From Streptomyces exfoliatus (GTDB lineage: Bacteria; Actinomycetota; Actinomycetes; Streptomycetales; Streptomycetaceae): a DNA stretch of 64,000 nt. The stretch lies in assembly GCF_000725545.1 (NCBI RefSeq), contig NZ_JNZP01000002.1:1-64000 (forward strand), read 5' to 3'. The notes beneath the pieces were generated by a model. The model was not told the origin of the DNA. It searched no databases and saw nothing but the letters and a program-made list of their open reading frames with translations. The translations under genes were made by a program, and so were the position numbers. Positions 8,284-17,169 of this stretch are shown in pieces (position 1 is the stretch's first letter; every line of letters starts with the position of its first letter).

Positions 8284-8404
8284 GGCTGACGATCCGCCCG
8301 GCTGGCAAGGCCGACGATCCGCCCGGCCCGACCGCTTCACGACCGCCCGACCCCGGCTCCCCGACCCCGGCTCCCCGAGCCGACACCACGTAAGGACACC
8401 TCCC

Positions 8405-8791
8405 ATGAACCTCGCCCTGTGGATCGTCACCGGACTGCTCGCCGCCGCCTACCTGCTCGGCGGTGCCTTCAAGGTGATCACGCCGAAGGAGAAGATCGTC
8501 GCCAGTGGTCACAGCGCCCGTTGGGCCGAGGACTTCAGCGCGGGCGGCGTCAAGACCATCGGAGCCCTCGAAGTGCTGGCCGCGGTGGGCCTGATCCTGC
8601 CCGCTGTGCTCGGCAACGCGCCGGTTCTGGTCCCGCTGGCAGCCCTCGGCCTGGTCCTGATGATGACCGGCGCGGCGATCACTCGCATGCGGCGTCACGA
8701 GATGACATTCCTGGTGGTGGACCTGGCCTACCTCGCCCTGGCCGCCTTCGTGGTGTGGGGCCGCTTCGGCCCCGAGTCCTTCACGTCCTGA
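8405..8791 (+). CDS. DoxX-family small membrane protein
   Basis: 128 residues from ATG at 8405, with AAGGA nine bases upstream. The start MNLALWIVTGLLAAAYLLGG followed by FKVITPKEKI and the segment FSAGGVKTIGALEVLAAVGLI are typical of DoxX-like proteins with four transmembrane helices (about residues 3-25, 45-66, 70-92, 98-118). The family's biochemical role is poorly defined; members often accompany redox and ECF41-controlled genes. It lies about 120 bases downstream of the broken decarboxylase and so is probably under the same candidate ECF41 promoter at 7956. If so, it is the only intact member of that regulon here. Confidence 0.8.
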   Translation: MNLALWIVTGLLAAAYLLGGAFKVITPKEKIVASGHSARWAEDFSAGGVKTIGALEVLAAVGLILPAVLGNAPVLVPLAALGLVLMMTGAAITRMRRHEMTFLVVDLAYLALAAFVVWGRFGPESFTS

Positions 8792-8932
8792 CCGGGGCAT
8801 CGTCCGGCAGCGGAGGCCCTGCAGTCCCAGCCACGGGGCACAACAGGCTGTCGGACACGGGACGGCCCGCACGCTGATCACACGGATCGCGCCTGCTCGA
8901 CGGGGTACGGGCAGGCGACAGACAGGAGAACG

Positions 8933-9583
8933 GTGAAGACCTTGCGACAGACCCTGGCGGACATCATGGACGCCGCGGCGAACGGGAACTTCCCGGTGCC
9001 CGACGGCGGCACCACCGTGGTACCCGCCCCGAACCAACGTGACACCGGAGTGCTCGCCTTCACCGCGCACTCGGTTGTCTTCACCGACGAGGACCCCAGC
9101 TGGGTCCACGAGACGCTGGCTGCGACGGGCTGCGACGCACTGGCCGCCACCATGAACCCGCGGTTCCTGAGCGCCCTCCTCGACCGGACAGGGCGATCCA
9201 CCGACACGATCGACCTCCTGACCGTCGCGTCCTCTCTCCCCGGCCGCCCCGCCCTGGAACTGCGGGAGATCACGGATCCGGTCCACCCCAGGGTGGTTCG
9301 CGCGCGCCGGCGACGCGACGACGTAAGCGCCTGGGCCGCCGCCGGCGGAATCCTTGTCCTCGGCCGTGGTGTCGCCGGCCGCTGGGAGACGGCGATCGAG
9401 GTGGACGAGGACGCGCGACACCGCGGGCTCGGCAGGGAACTGGCCACTGCTGCCCGCCACCTCGTGCCCCGGGGCGAGTCGGTCTGGTCGCAGCAGGCAG
9501 CCGGCAATGCCCGCAGCGTCCGCGCCTTCCAGGCAGCCGGATATCGCCCCGTGGGCGCGGAGGCACTGCTCCTTCCGGCATAG
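8933..9583 (+). CDS. GNAT-family N-acetyltransferase
   Basis: 216 residues from GTG at 8933, with AGGAGAACG directly upstream. The C-terminal half carries the GNAT acetyl-CoA site: AIEVDEDARHRGLGRELATA (R-H-R-G-L-G, motif A) and AAGNARSVRAFQAAGYRPVG (motif B). The N-terminal 130 residues form a separate segment (FTAHSVVFTDEDPSWVHETL) seen in a group of two-part GNAT proteins of actinobacteria. The substrate is unknown. It stands alone after the DoxX gene, with a terminator-sized gap either side. Confidence 0.82.
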   Translation: MKTLRQTLADIMDAAANGNFPVPDGGTTVVPAPNQRDTGVLAFTAHSVVFTDEDPSWVHETLAATGCDALAATMNPRFLSALLDRTGRSTDTIDLLTVASSLPGRPALELREITDPVHPRVVRARRRRDDVSAWAAAGGILVLGRGVAGRWETAIEVDEDARHRGLGRELATAARHLVPRGESVWSQQAAGNARSVRAFQAAGYRPVGAEALLLPA

Positions 9584-9671
9584 GGGCGTACGGCGCCTGG
9601 GTGGCCGGGAATGCCAGTCGGCGGAAAGGTCCTTCGCGGGAGGACGGCGGTGAACGCGGAATCGGGGCCAG

Positions 9672-9884
9672 GTCCGCACGGACCGGCTCACCGAACGGGA
9701 GCCCGACGTGCTGGCCGGACTCGGGGCCGGGCTCTCGAACGCGGAGATCACGAACCGCCTACACCTGGTCGAGGGCACAGTGAAGGCACATGCCGGCGCC
9801 GTGCTCGAGAAGTTGGGTGCGCGAAACCGCGTGGAGGCAGCCATTTCCGCGTACCAGGCCGGCCGTGTCCCGGCGCGCTCCCTT
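9672..9884 (+). pseudogene. LuxR/NarL response-regulator DNA-binding domain remnant
   Basis: The frame reads RTDRLTEREPDVLAGLGAGL, then SNAEITNRLHLVEGTVKAHA, then EKLGARNRVEAAISAYQAG. This is a complete LuxR-type helix-turn-helix domain, including the TEREPDVL and VEGTVKAH signatures. No receiver or sensor domain and no start codon with a ribosome site lies upstream, so only the 3' end of the gene survives. It runs into the 3' end of the convergent WYL regulator gene. Confidence 0.75.
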
Positions 9885-9887
9885 TGC

Positions 9888-10844
9888 TCAGAAAGAGCCC
9901 GGCGGTCCGTACACACCGGCCAGCTCGACCGCCAGACGTGCGAGGCGCTCCCTTGCCTCCGGCGGGTCCAGCACCTCGATGCGTGCCCCCAGACCGGCCA
10001 GCTGTGTCGCGACGACTTCCGGCGTCGGCCCGTCGACCCGTATCTCGGTCCACCCGTCGGGGAGCATCGGACCGACGTGCAGGCGCCCGTCGAACAGCCG
10101 CTCCAGGATCGCCATGGCACCCGGCTCGGCCCGGGCCCGGACCGTCGCCGCGTACAGCCGCTCCTCAAAGCGCGCGGCGAACGAACGCCAGACCGTCGGA
10201 AGGTCGAAGCCGAGCGGCCGTACGACGGGCTCCCCGGTCGCCTCGACCGAGGCGACCCGGCTGAGCCGGAAGGCTCGCAAGCCCCGCTCCGTCCCGGCGA
10301 AGAGGTAGTCGTGACCGGCCTTCGCCACGAGCCCGAGCGGATGGACGGTTCGCACGCCGACGGGCTTGCCGGGCCCGGCGTACCCGAGCCGCACCTGGAT
10401 CCCGTCCACCACGGCCCGCCGGAGCGCGTCGAGGTGCGGCCCGGTGGCCGTGACGTCGGCGCGCGACCAGTCCGTGCCGTCGGTAAGGCCGGCCCGCGAC
10501 GCGGCCTCGGCGCCCGAACGCAGGGGTGCGGGCAGCGCACGTACCAACTTGCGCAGTGCCGTGCGGAGTTCGGGCGTGGTCGACGCAGGGCCCGCGAGCA
10601 GGAACAGCGCCCGGATCTCCTCGGCGGTCAGCCCGGTGAGGTCCGTACGGGCGCCGCCGACCAACGACCAGCCGCCGCCGCGGCCACGCTGCGAGTAGAC
10701 GGGGATGCCCGCGGTGGACAGGGCCTCCAGGTCGCGGCGCGCGGTCCGTGGCGACACTTCGAGTTCGGCGGCGACCTCGGCCACGGTCACACGGGTACGC
10801 GTTTGGAGGAACAGCAGGGTTGCCACCAGGCGATCGGCTCTCAT
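9888..10844 (-). CDS. WYL-domain HTH transcriptional regulator
   Basis: 318 residues from ATG at 10844; GGAAGAG lies ten bases upstream, favouring it over the ATG at 10853. The N-terminal HTH (MRADRLVATLLFLQTRTRVT; VAAELEVSPRTARRDLEAL) is the DeoR/YafY type. The middle carries a WYL-type ligand domain (GKPVGVRTVHPLGLVAKAGH; YLFAGTERGLRAFRLSRV) and the end a WYL C-terminal extension. Such proteins sense nucleic-acid or metabolite ligands and usually control a neighbour. The divergent mycothiol-dependent isomerase-like gene at 10907 shares its 60-base promoter region and is the likely target. Confidence 0.87.
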   Translation of the reverse strand: MRADRLVATLLFLQTRTRVTVAEVAAELEVSPRTARRDLEALSTAGIPVYSQRGRGGGWSLVGGARTDLTGLTAEEIRALFLLAGPASTTPELRTALRKLVRALPAPLRSGAEAASRAGLTDGTDWSRADVTATGPHLDALRRAVVDGIQVRLGYAGPGKPVGVRTVHPLGLVAKAGHDYLFAGTERGLRAFRLSRVASVEATGEPVVRPLGFDLPTVWRSFAARFEERLYAATVRARAEPGAMAILERLFDGRLHVGPMLPDGWTEIRVDGPTPEVVATQLAGLGARIEVLDPPEARERLARLAVELAGVYGPPGSF

Positions 10845-10906
10845 ACCGACCATTCTCTTCCGGAAAGTGGCCAGGAGATGACCTGTTCGGCTTCCAGGAT
10901 GAAGTC

Positions 10907-11521
10907 ATGACGCACACGGAGAACACCCCACGGTCCACTGTCACACCTGATGCCACCGACGACCCTCGCCAGGGCCTGCTGAAGGCCATCGCGCTGGCCG
11001 GACGTACCGTCATCGCAGTCCGGCCCGAGCAGTTCGACGGGCCCACGCCCTGCACCGAATTCACCGTCCGGATGCTGGCCGGGCACCTCGTCGCCGTCCT
11101 GCGCCGGATCGCCCTCGCCGGGCGCGGCGGCGACGTGACGAGTCTCCCCGCGGTCGCCGACGACCTGGCGGACACCGAATGGCAAGAGGCGTGGGACGCC
11201 GCGGCGCGTGAGGTCGAGGCGGCGTGGGCGGATCCCGCGATCCTGGGCCGGACGCTGACGCTGCCGTTCGGTCGCGTTCCGGGTGCCGCCGCCGCAGCCG
11301 TCTGGACCTCGGAATTCACCGTGCACACCTGGGACATGGCCACGGCGACCGGCCAACTCCCGGACTGGGACGCAGAACTCGTGGCGATCTCGTACGCCGC
11401 CATGAGGCGCGGGCTGCCCACCGGGCCTCGTGACGGTACGCCGTTCGGGGCCGCGGTCGACGTCGACGCGGACGCGCCGGCCATCGACCGCCTCGTGGCG
11501 TGGTGCGGACGCAAGCCGTAA
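10907..11521 (+). CDS. Maleylpyruvate isomerase/DinB-fold protein (TIGR03086-like)
   Basis: 204 residues from ATG at 10907. Family motifs are seen: GPTPCTEFTVRMLAGHLVAV near residue 50, where the His is a metal ligand, and AVWTSEFTVHTWDMATATGQ near residue 130, where the HxxD supplies further ligands. This four-helix DinB fold is shared with mycothiol-dependent maleylpyruvate isomerase. Most members act with mycothiol, the actinobacterial thiol, but the exact reaction of this subgroup is not known. It is divergent from a WYL regulator that probably controls it. A hairpin at 11565-11590 may end its transcript. Confidence 0.83.
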   Translation: MTHTENTPRSTVTPDATDDPRQGLLKAIALAGRTVIAVRPEQFDGPTPCTEFTVRMLAGHLVAVLRRIALAGRGGDVTSLPAVADDLADTEWQEAWDAAAREVEAAWADPAILGRTLTLPFGRVPGAAAAAVWTSEFTVHTWDMATATGQLPDWDAELVAISYAAMRRGLPTGPRDGTPFGAAVDVDADAPAIDRLVAWCGRKP

Positions 11522-11564
11522 TCAGCATCCGAAACAGGGAGGACGGCCCCATGGCGCCATGAAG

Positions 11565-11590
11565 GCCCCGCCACTGTGGAGCGGCGGGGC
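11565..11590 (+). terminator. Probable terminator hairpin
   Basis: GCCCCGCC at 11565-11572 pairs perfectly with GGCGGGGC at 11583-11590, leaving a ten-base loop. It lies 44 bases after the stop of the isomerase-like gene. There is no T run, as usual for Streptomyces terminators. Confidence 0.5.
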
Positions 11591-11711
11591 AAGTGGAGCT
11601 ACTGGCGGCCCTGTCGATGGTGCTCCGCCGTAGGTCGTGTCCGGGCACGGAGCTCCGAGACGGTTCCCGTCCCCGGGGAACCACTCCGGGGCTCGGTGCC
11701 GTTCTCCCGGC

Positions 11712-12599
11712 ATGAACTCCGTACGGGAAACCACCGACGTCCTGCGTTACACCGCCTTCTCCGACGATCCCGAGGGAGGCAATCCCGCCGGAGTCGTTCT
11801 CGACGCCACGGGCCTCGACGACGAGGAGATGCTGGCGATCGCCGCCGAAGTCGGCTACAGCGAGAGCGCGTTCCTGACAGCGCCGTTCGAGGGATCGGGC
11901 TCCGGCGCTTCGGAAGCAGAGCGCGCCTACACCATCCGCTACTTCAGCCCCAAGGCGGAGGTGCCTTTCTGCGGTCACGCCACCGTCGCGACTGCCGTGG
12001 CCCTCGCTGAGCGCATCGGCCCCGGCGACCTGGTGTTCACCACGCGTGCCGGGACCGTGCCGGTCACCGTGACGCGGGAGGGCGGGGCGCTGCGGGCCAC
12101 GCTCACGAGCGTCGAGCCGCACATCGAGGAGATAGCGGCCGATGACCTGGCAGAGGCACTCGCCGCGCTCGACTGGCCGGCCGACGACCTCGATCCCGCC
12201 CTGCCTCCCCGCATCGCCTTCGCGGGCGCCCGCCATCTTGTCCTGGCCGCCGCGACCCGAGAGCGCCTGGCCCGCCTGGCGTATGACTTCGCCCGGCTGG
12301 AGGCCCTGATGCACCGGCTCGACCTGACGACGGTGCAGTTGGTCTGGCGCGCCTCCGCGGAGGTGTTCCACGTCCGCGGCCCGTTCCCGGTGGGCGGTGT
12401 GGTGGAGGACCCGGCGACCGGGGCGGCGGCGGCCGCCTTCGGCGCGTACGCCCGTGAGCTCGCACTCGTGCCCGAGGCGACGGTCCTCACCCTCCACCAG
12501 GGGGAGGACATGGGGCGTCCTGGCGTCCTGACGGTGGAACTGCGGGCGGGCGACCGGCGGATCAGGGTCGGCGGCGCGGGAACCCGCATCCCGGCCTGA
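11712..12599 (+). CDS. PhzF-family isomerase/epimerase-like protein
   Basis: 295 residues from ATG at 11712. The N terminus (TAFSDDPEGGNPAGVVLDA), the catalytic-glutamate region GYSESAFL near residue 55, and IRYFSPKAEVPFCGHATVAT are classic PhzF signatures. The second half repeats the fold with FPVGGVVEDPATGAAAAAFG. PhzF in phenazine synthesis isomerises trans-2,3-dihydro-3-hydroxyanthranilate, but most homologues outside phenazine clusters have unknown small-molecule substrates. No phenazine genes are near, so a phenazine role should not be assumed. It is a single gene. Confidence 0.9.
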   Translation: MNSVRETTDVLRYTAFSDDPEGGNPAGVVLDATGLDDEEMLAIAAEVGYSESAFLTAPFEGSGSGASEAERAYTIRYFSPKAEVPFCGHATVATAVALAERIGPGDLVFTTRAGTVPVTVTREGGALRATLTSVEPHIEEIAADDLAEALAALDWPADDLDPALPPRIAFAGARHLVLAAATRERLARLAYDFARLEALMHRLDLTTVQLVWRASAEVFHVRGPFPVGGVVEDPATGAAAAAFGAYARELALVPEATVLTLHQGEDMGRPGVLTVELRAGDRRIRVGGAGTRIPA

Positions 12600-12667
12600 T
12601 CCAATCGCTCCCACCCACCTCCCGGTGCGATGGGCGCAGTAGCTGACTGGCCTGCGATGATGACGGC

Positions 12668-13195
12668 GTGCCAGAGCCAGGGACCACTGCCCTCGTCATT
12701 GCCTTGCCCGATGCCGACCCGCTCCTCGAGGCGGCGTGGCGTGTCGACCCGGCTCTGGTGCGTCGTGGGGTGCCGGCGCACGTCTCGCTCCTCTACCCGT
12801 TCGTGCCGGAATCGGCGCTGACACATCAGGACGAGAAGGGCGTGCGTTCCCTGGTTGCGCGTTTTCCGGCAGCTGATCTGCGCTTGGAGGAGGTCGTGAC
12901 GGCGTCCGGCTTCGTCGCCGTCACCGTTCCGGGACTCCAACCGATCGTCGATGCGTTCCGCGACCAGTGGCCCGGGTTGCGCCCGTACAGGGGCCGCTTC
13001 GGGGCGCGGCCCGCCGCCCATGTCACGGTTGCCATGGGTGCGGACACCCCGGCAGCCGCAGCCCATGTCCGCGCCGCGATCGGCAGCCTGTTGCCGCTGG
13101 ACACCCGTGCGGCGGCGGTCCAGCTGGTGGTGCTGACGGAGGACGGCTGGCAGCCGCGCTTCACCGTGCCGCTCGGCGTCCCGGAGGGACCGTAA
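12668..13195 (+). CDS. 2'-5' RNA ligase/2H phosphoesterase-like protein
   Basis: 175 residues from GTG at 12668. The two HxT/S motifs of the 2H phosphoesterase fold are visible: PAHVSLLYPF near residue 37 and AAHVTVAMGA near residue 117, about 80 residues apart as expected. Members open or form 2'-5' linked or cyclic phosphates in RNA or nucleotides. The exact substrate is not predictable. No signal peptide is present, so the protein is cytoplasmic. It is a lone gene, downstream of PhzF by about 70 bases and possibly co-transcribed with it. Confidence 0.82.
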   Translation: MPEPGTTALVIALPDADPLLEAAWRVDPALVRRGVPAHVSLLYPFVPESALTHQDEKGVRSLVARFPAADLRLEEVVTASGFVAVTVPGLQPIVDAFRDQWPGLRPYRGRFGARPAAHVTVAMGADTPAAAAHVRAAIGSLLPLDTRAAAVQLVVLTEDGWQPRFTVPLGVPEGP

Positions 13196-13463
13196 GCACC
13201 GCCCAACCCGCCCGACGCCGAGGGCGGGCGCCGCGTCCGCTGCCACGGCAAGATCCTCGGCCGCGCCCGTGGCGCGGCGGCGGGCCGGCAGTCCGGAGCC
13301 CTTTCCCTCCGAGCAGTGAACACAGCAGCGCGGGCCGCCATCGGGCGAGTGCGGCGGCTTACGCTGCTGCGCTACTGCTGTCCGCGGGGCGTCGCAGGCC
13401 CGTTCGTCTTCTCCGGGTACTGCGCCCCGTCGTCGACCGTCTTTGGTTGGGGGTGATCCCCGA

Positions 13464-13904
13464 TCAGCGGCGACCGGTGGCCAGCATGACGAGGAACTGG
13501 CCGCCGCCCGCCTCGACGTCAGCGGTCACCGGCAGCCCAGGTAGAAGTCGGGAGAACCGGTCCACCAGCCAATCCGCCGCCTCTTGGGCGTCCTTCCTGG
13601 TCGGACAACGGCCCACCATCTCGCGTCCCCCCTTGCGCTCCAACCTGTCGGCAACGGCGATCAGCGGCGCGGGTTCGACTACGTACAGGCGCTCCGGCCA
13701 GGCGATGACGACCTTGACCGCACCCTTGCGGCTATTGCACCCGCGGTGCGCGAGCCGCTCGGCGACCTTGGCCTTCCGGTCGGCGGTCCGGCTGTCGACA
13801 CTGGGCCCCCGCTGGTCGTTGACCGACTCGTCGGGGTCGACCGGCTCGTCACACACCCAGCACCGCCAGCCGTCGCGCTCGGCCACATCATCAAGAAGAC
13901 TCAT
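13464..13904 (-). CDS. HNH-like zinc-site hypothetical protein
   Basis: 146 residues from ATG at 13904 (MSLLDDVAERDGWRCWVCDE). The pattern WRCWVC ... LAHRGCNSRKG resembles an HNH/treble-clef zinc fold: CxxC, then H and C with a following Asn. The central Asp/His of a full nuclease motif is not obvious, so nuclease activity is uncertain. The second half (AVKVVIAWPERLYVVEPAPL; MVGRCPTRKDAQEAADWLVD) has no known motif. It is a Streptomyces-type accessory protein of unknown role, alone between two degenerate stretches. Confidence 0.65.
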   Translation of the reverse strand: MSLLDDVAERDGWRCWVCDEPVDPDESVNDQRGPSVDSRTADRKAKVAERLAHRGCNSRKGAVKVVIAWPERLYVVEPAPLIAVADRLERKGGREMVGRCPTRKDAQEAADWLVDRFSRLLPGLPVTADVEAGGGQFLVMLATGRR

Positions 13905-14783
13905 CCCAGCAAACTAGCCTGCCCGGCCGCCACCCGCGCACCAGGGCCTCGGCAACGTCTCGGCACCGGTGGAACGGCTGCTGCGTGTCGCCGAGGGCCT
14001 GGGCACCCAGATCGCCATCCGGTCACGTCACGACTCGGCGGCCCCGCACGCAAGAGCGCGCGAAGAAGCCCGGTGTCCTGCTCCTCAAGCCCGGGAAACC
14101 CTTCTACCGCTCCTGTCCCGTCCGGGGCGAATTGCCAACAGTGTCGGTCGCGTTCGATGCCGGCGACGGCCCCACCAGCCGGGTCGAGCACAACGGCCAC
14201 GACTGGCGGGACACGCTCAAGGGGATCGTCAGCGGCGGAACGAAGCCCGCCGTGCGGCATGTGCCCGCCGTCACGGTGTGGGACGTCTTCAGCTGGGGTC
14301 GTCGCCTCGGGGAGCGAAACGCGTCCCGGGCGCGGACGTGGACTTCCGCTGCGAGGCGACGACCAAGCAGACCCTCTGCGCGTGGGGAGACCCCAGCACC
14401 AGGGCCGTGGTGACGTTCGGCCCCACCTTCACCCTCGAACGGGCGGCGCCGGAGACCCACGAGATCCGCGACGACATACGCAAGCCGATCGGCCCCGGCT
14501 CGTGACGACTCCTGCGGTGAGACCGTCCTCCTCCACGACCCCGACCGCGGCGCCTCAAAGTGAGCACGGACGAGCTGCACGCGCCGCAGATCCGCGAGGT
14601 CCGTACGCACCTCGCGGGGCTGCCCCACCCCGACGTGATCCGAAAGAGAGACCCTGGTCCCGGTCTCCGGCCGGCCAGTAGCCACTGCCGCCCCGGCCGC
14701 GACCACGGGACCCTGGACGGCGAGTGCGGCGGCCGTGGCGAGTGGCGCACTGAGGCACAGCGCACACCCCACCTGGTGTCGTC
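13905..14783 (+). other. Degenerate stretch with remnant of a small secreted protein
   Basis: No intact gene is supported here. A plus-strand segment at about 14320-14505 reads GADVDFRCEATTKQTLCAWG, then DPSTRAVVTFGP and ETHEIRDDIRK before a stop. It resembles the C terminus of a Streptomyces secreted-protein family with a C-x(8)-CAW motif. A preceding segment in another frame (LPTVSVAFDAGDGPTSRVEH) may be its upstream part after a frameshift near 14310. The rest, including 14560-14783, has no recognisable coding signal. Confidence 0.35.
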
Positions 14784-16985
14784 GTGATGTCCGAACCTCG
14801 GACGGCGAGCAGAATTGACGTGAGGTTCCCGTCCGCCGACGAGTGGCGTGCCCGGCTTCCACATGTGCGCCTGAAAGGGCATCTGGTGTCAGAGAATCCA
14901 GCGGGAGAAGTGCAGGCTCAGGGGCCGCTCTGGTCGGAGCCGGGAACCTTGCTGGAGCACGTGGCCGTCGCCGTGCTCGGGATGGATGACGAGGACCGGA
15001 TCTGCTACTGGGGACCTGGCGCGCAGAGACTCTTCGGATACAAGGCCGGGGACGTTCTTGCCAAGCCCGCCGCGACCCTGTTTCCCGCCGCCCCCGTGGA
15101 CGGGACCAGTGCGGCAGAACGGCTCGCGGAACGTGGTCGCACCCTGGGCTACTGGCGAGTAAGAATGCCTGCCCTGCACCAGGACGGAACGGTCTTCGAC
15201 TGCGGATTCCGGGTCTTCCCTGTTACAGGCCGCCAAGGCCGCACCGTCATCATCGGCCTGGCCAGCAGGGGCGACGAACTCGACCGGGTGAAGACCAACC
15301 TCTCCTTCCTCGACGCGCTCTTCGAGACGTGCCCGATCGGCCTCGTCATGCTCGACGAGAACCTGCGCTACGTCCACCTCAACCAGGCCCTCGCCGACAT
15401 GGACGGAATCCCGATCGAGAACCACATCGGACGCCGTATGGAAGATTTCATGATCACGTCCGACGGAGGCGAGTACCAGCGCATGCTGCACGCCGTCGCC
15501 GACGGGGGGCAGCCCGTCGTGAGCGCGCTGGTCGTCCTGCGCACGCCGGGCCGTCCCGACCGGGACCAGGTGCGCTCGGTGAGCTTCTTCCCGTTGAGCC
15601 AGGCGGGCGATACGCGGCCGGGATTGGGCGGTCTCCTCGTGGACGTCACCGATCGCGAGCAGGCCATCGTGGAAGCGACGGCCGGACGGCAGCGGCTGGC
15701 TCTGCTGGACCGAGCCGCGGCCCGGATCGGCACCACACTGGACGTGGACGTCACCGCCCGTGAGCTGGTCGAAGCGGCCGTTCCGGAGTTCGCCGACGCC
15801 TCCGTCGTGGAAGTCGTGGAGTGGATGGACGAACCCGAGGTGTTCGACCCGGACCTCCCCCTGGTCACGCGACGCATCGCATCCGGCACCAGCCTTCCGC
15901 CTCCGGCCCCCGAACTCGTCGGCGGGCTGGAACGCGTGACGTATCCCCCGGGATCCACGATCCACGAGACACTGAGAACGGGCCTGCCCGTCTGCGTCCC
16001 CGTGAACGACGAGTTCATGACACGGACCGTCATCCACCAGGCCCGGGCCCAGCTGCTGATCGACAGCGGCCTGACCTGCATCCTCATCGCTCCCCTCATC
16101 GCCCGGGGCACCGTCCAGGGAATCACCATGTTCGGCCGCTCCGCCGCCCGCCCAGCCTTCACCGAGCAGGACCTCAGCCTGGCCGGCGAACTCGCCTCGC
16201 GCGCCGCCCTGTGCCTGGACAACGCCCGCCTCTACAGCCAGGTCCAGGAGATCGCGCTCACCCTCCAGCGCGCGCTGCTCCCCACCAACCTGGCGACCAG
16301 CCCGTCCCTGCGCATCGCTCACCGCTACCTCCCCGGCAGCCACCTCACGGAGGTCGGGGGCGACTGGTACGACGTGATCGACCTGCCGGGCGGCCGGGTG
16401 GCCCTCGTGGTCGGCGACGTCATGGGACATGGTGTACCGGCGGCCGCGGCGATGGGCCGGCTACGGATCACCGCCAAGGCGCTGGCCCGCCAGAACCTGG
16501 AACCCGACGACCTCCTCATGGAACTCGACGCCTGCGTCCAGGAAGCGGGCATCGAGCTGGCGACCTGCCTCTACATCCACTACGACCCCGCGACGGGCCG
16601 CGCCCACATCGCGAACGCCGGCCATCCCCCACCCCTCGTACGCGCACCGAACGGCTCGGTGAAGATCATCGACAACGTGCCGGGGGTTCCCCTCGGTGTC
16701 GGCGGCTTCCCCTTCGGCACGCACGAGATCGCACTCCAGGAGGGAGACATCCTGGCCCTCTACACCGACGGCCTCATCGAGTCTCGCGGCAAGGACATCG
16801 ACGAGGGCATCGGAGCACTCCGCACCCAACTGGCGGGTGTTGCGGGTACGTTGGAAGAGACGGCGGACAGCATCCTCACGCACCTGCTGCCGGCCGGCCC
16901 GACCGACGACACCGTGCTCCTGCTCGCCCAGGTCACTGAGCGTCGTCATCCGTCGGCCTCGACGCCGACGGACGGCGACGCCTGA
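14784..16985 (+). CDS. PAS-PAS-GAF-SpoIIE (PP2C) serine phosphatase
   Basis: 733 residues from ATG at 14784 (14787 also possible, and a shorter GTG start near 14887). Two PAS-like segments come first: HVAVAVLGMDDEDRICYWGP near residue 57 and CPIGLVMLDENLRYVHLNQA near residue 180. A GAF-like region follows (about 300-480), then a SpoIIE/RsbU-type PP2C phosphatase (about 495-720). The phosphatase keeps its metal-binding aspartates: GGDWYDVIDLPGG, VVGDVMGHGVPAAA, ALYTDGLIESR and TDDTVLLLAQ. Such proteins dephosphorylate anti-anti-sigma factors and set the activity of SigB-like sigma factors in response to a sensed signal. No partner kinase or anti-anti-sigma gene is adjacent; the kinase-like ATPase at 54549 is far away. 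Confidence 0.92.
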   Translation: MMSEPRTASRIDVRFPSADEWRARLPHVRLKGHLVSENPAGEVQAQGPLWSEPGTLLEHVAVAVLGMDDEDRICYWGPGAQRLFGYKAGDVLAKPAATLFPAAPVDGTSAAERLAERGRTLGYWRVRMPALHQDGTVFDCGFRVFPVTGRQGRTVIIGLASRGDELDRVKTNLSFLDALFETCPIGLVMLDENLRYVHLNQALADMDGIPIENHIGRRMEDFMITSDGGEYQRMLHAVADGGQPVVSALVVLRTPGRPDRDQVRSVSFFPLSQAGDTRPGLGGLLVDVTDREQAIVEATAGRQRLALLDRAAARIGTTLDVDVTARELVEAAVPEFADASVVEVVEWMDEPEVFDPDLPLVTRRIASGTSLPPPAPELVGGLERVTYPPGSTIHETLRTGLPVCVPVNDEFMTRTVIHQARAQLLIDSGLTCILIAPLIARGTVQGITMFGRSAARPAFTEQDLSLAGELASRAALCLDNARLYSQVQEIALTLQRALLPTNLATSPSLRIAHRYLPGSHLTEVGGDWYDVIDLPGGRVALVVGDVMGHGVPAAAAMGRLRITAKALARQNLEPDDLLMELDACVQEAGIELATCLYIHYDPATGRAHIANAGHPPPLVRAPNGSVKIIDNVPGVPLGVGGFPFGTHEIALQEGDILALYTDGLIESRGKDIDEGIGALRTQLAGVAGTLEETADSILTHLLPAGPTDDTVLLLAQVTERRHPSASTPTDGDA

Positions 16986-17035
16986 GCCCGGGGCGGGTCG
17001 AAGACGCGTGGGACGCGTCGGCCTTCGGCCCCCGA

Positions 17036-17063
17036 GCACCGGGCACCGGGCACCGGGCACCGG
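17036..17063. repeat. Short tandem repeat, four copies of a 7-mer
   Basis: GCACCGG is repeated four times without interruption and followed by a partial GCACTGC. It lies about 50 bases after the phosphatase stop codon. It looks like slippage; no function is apparent. Confidence 0.8.
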
Positions 17064-17169
17064 GCACTGCGGTTCCAGAAGCTCTGCCTCGCCATCCGGT
17101 GGCTGGAGGGGGTGTCGTTGCGGTGGTCCAGCATGGGGCAGATCAGCGCTGCTGCTCACCGCGCACCCG

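Noticed and set aside
11712..12599. Phenazine biosynthesis cluster
   Set aside because: PhzF-family proteins are widespread outside phenazine clusters and no other phz gene is present.
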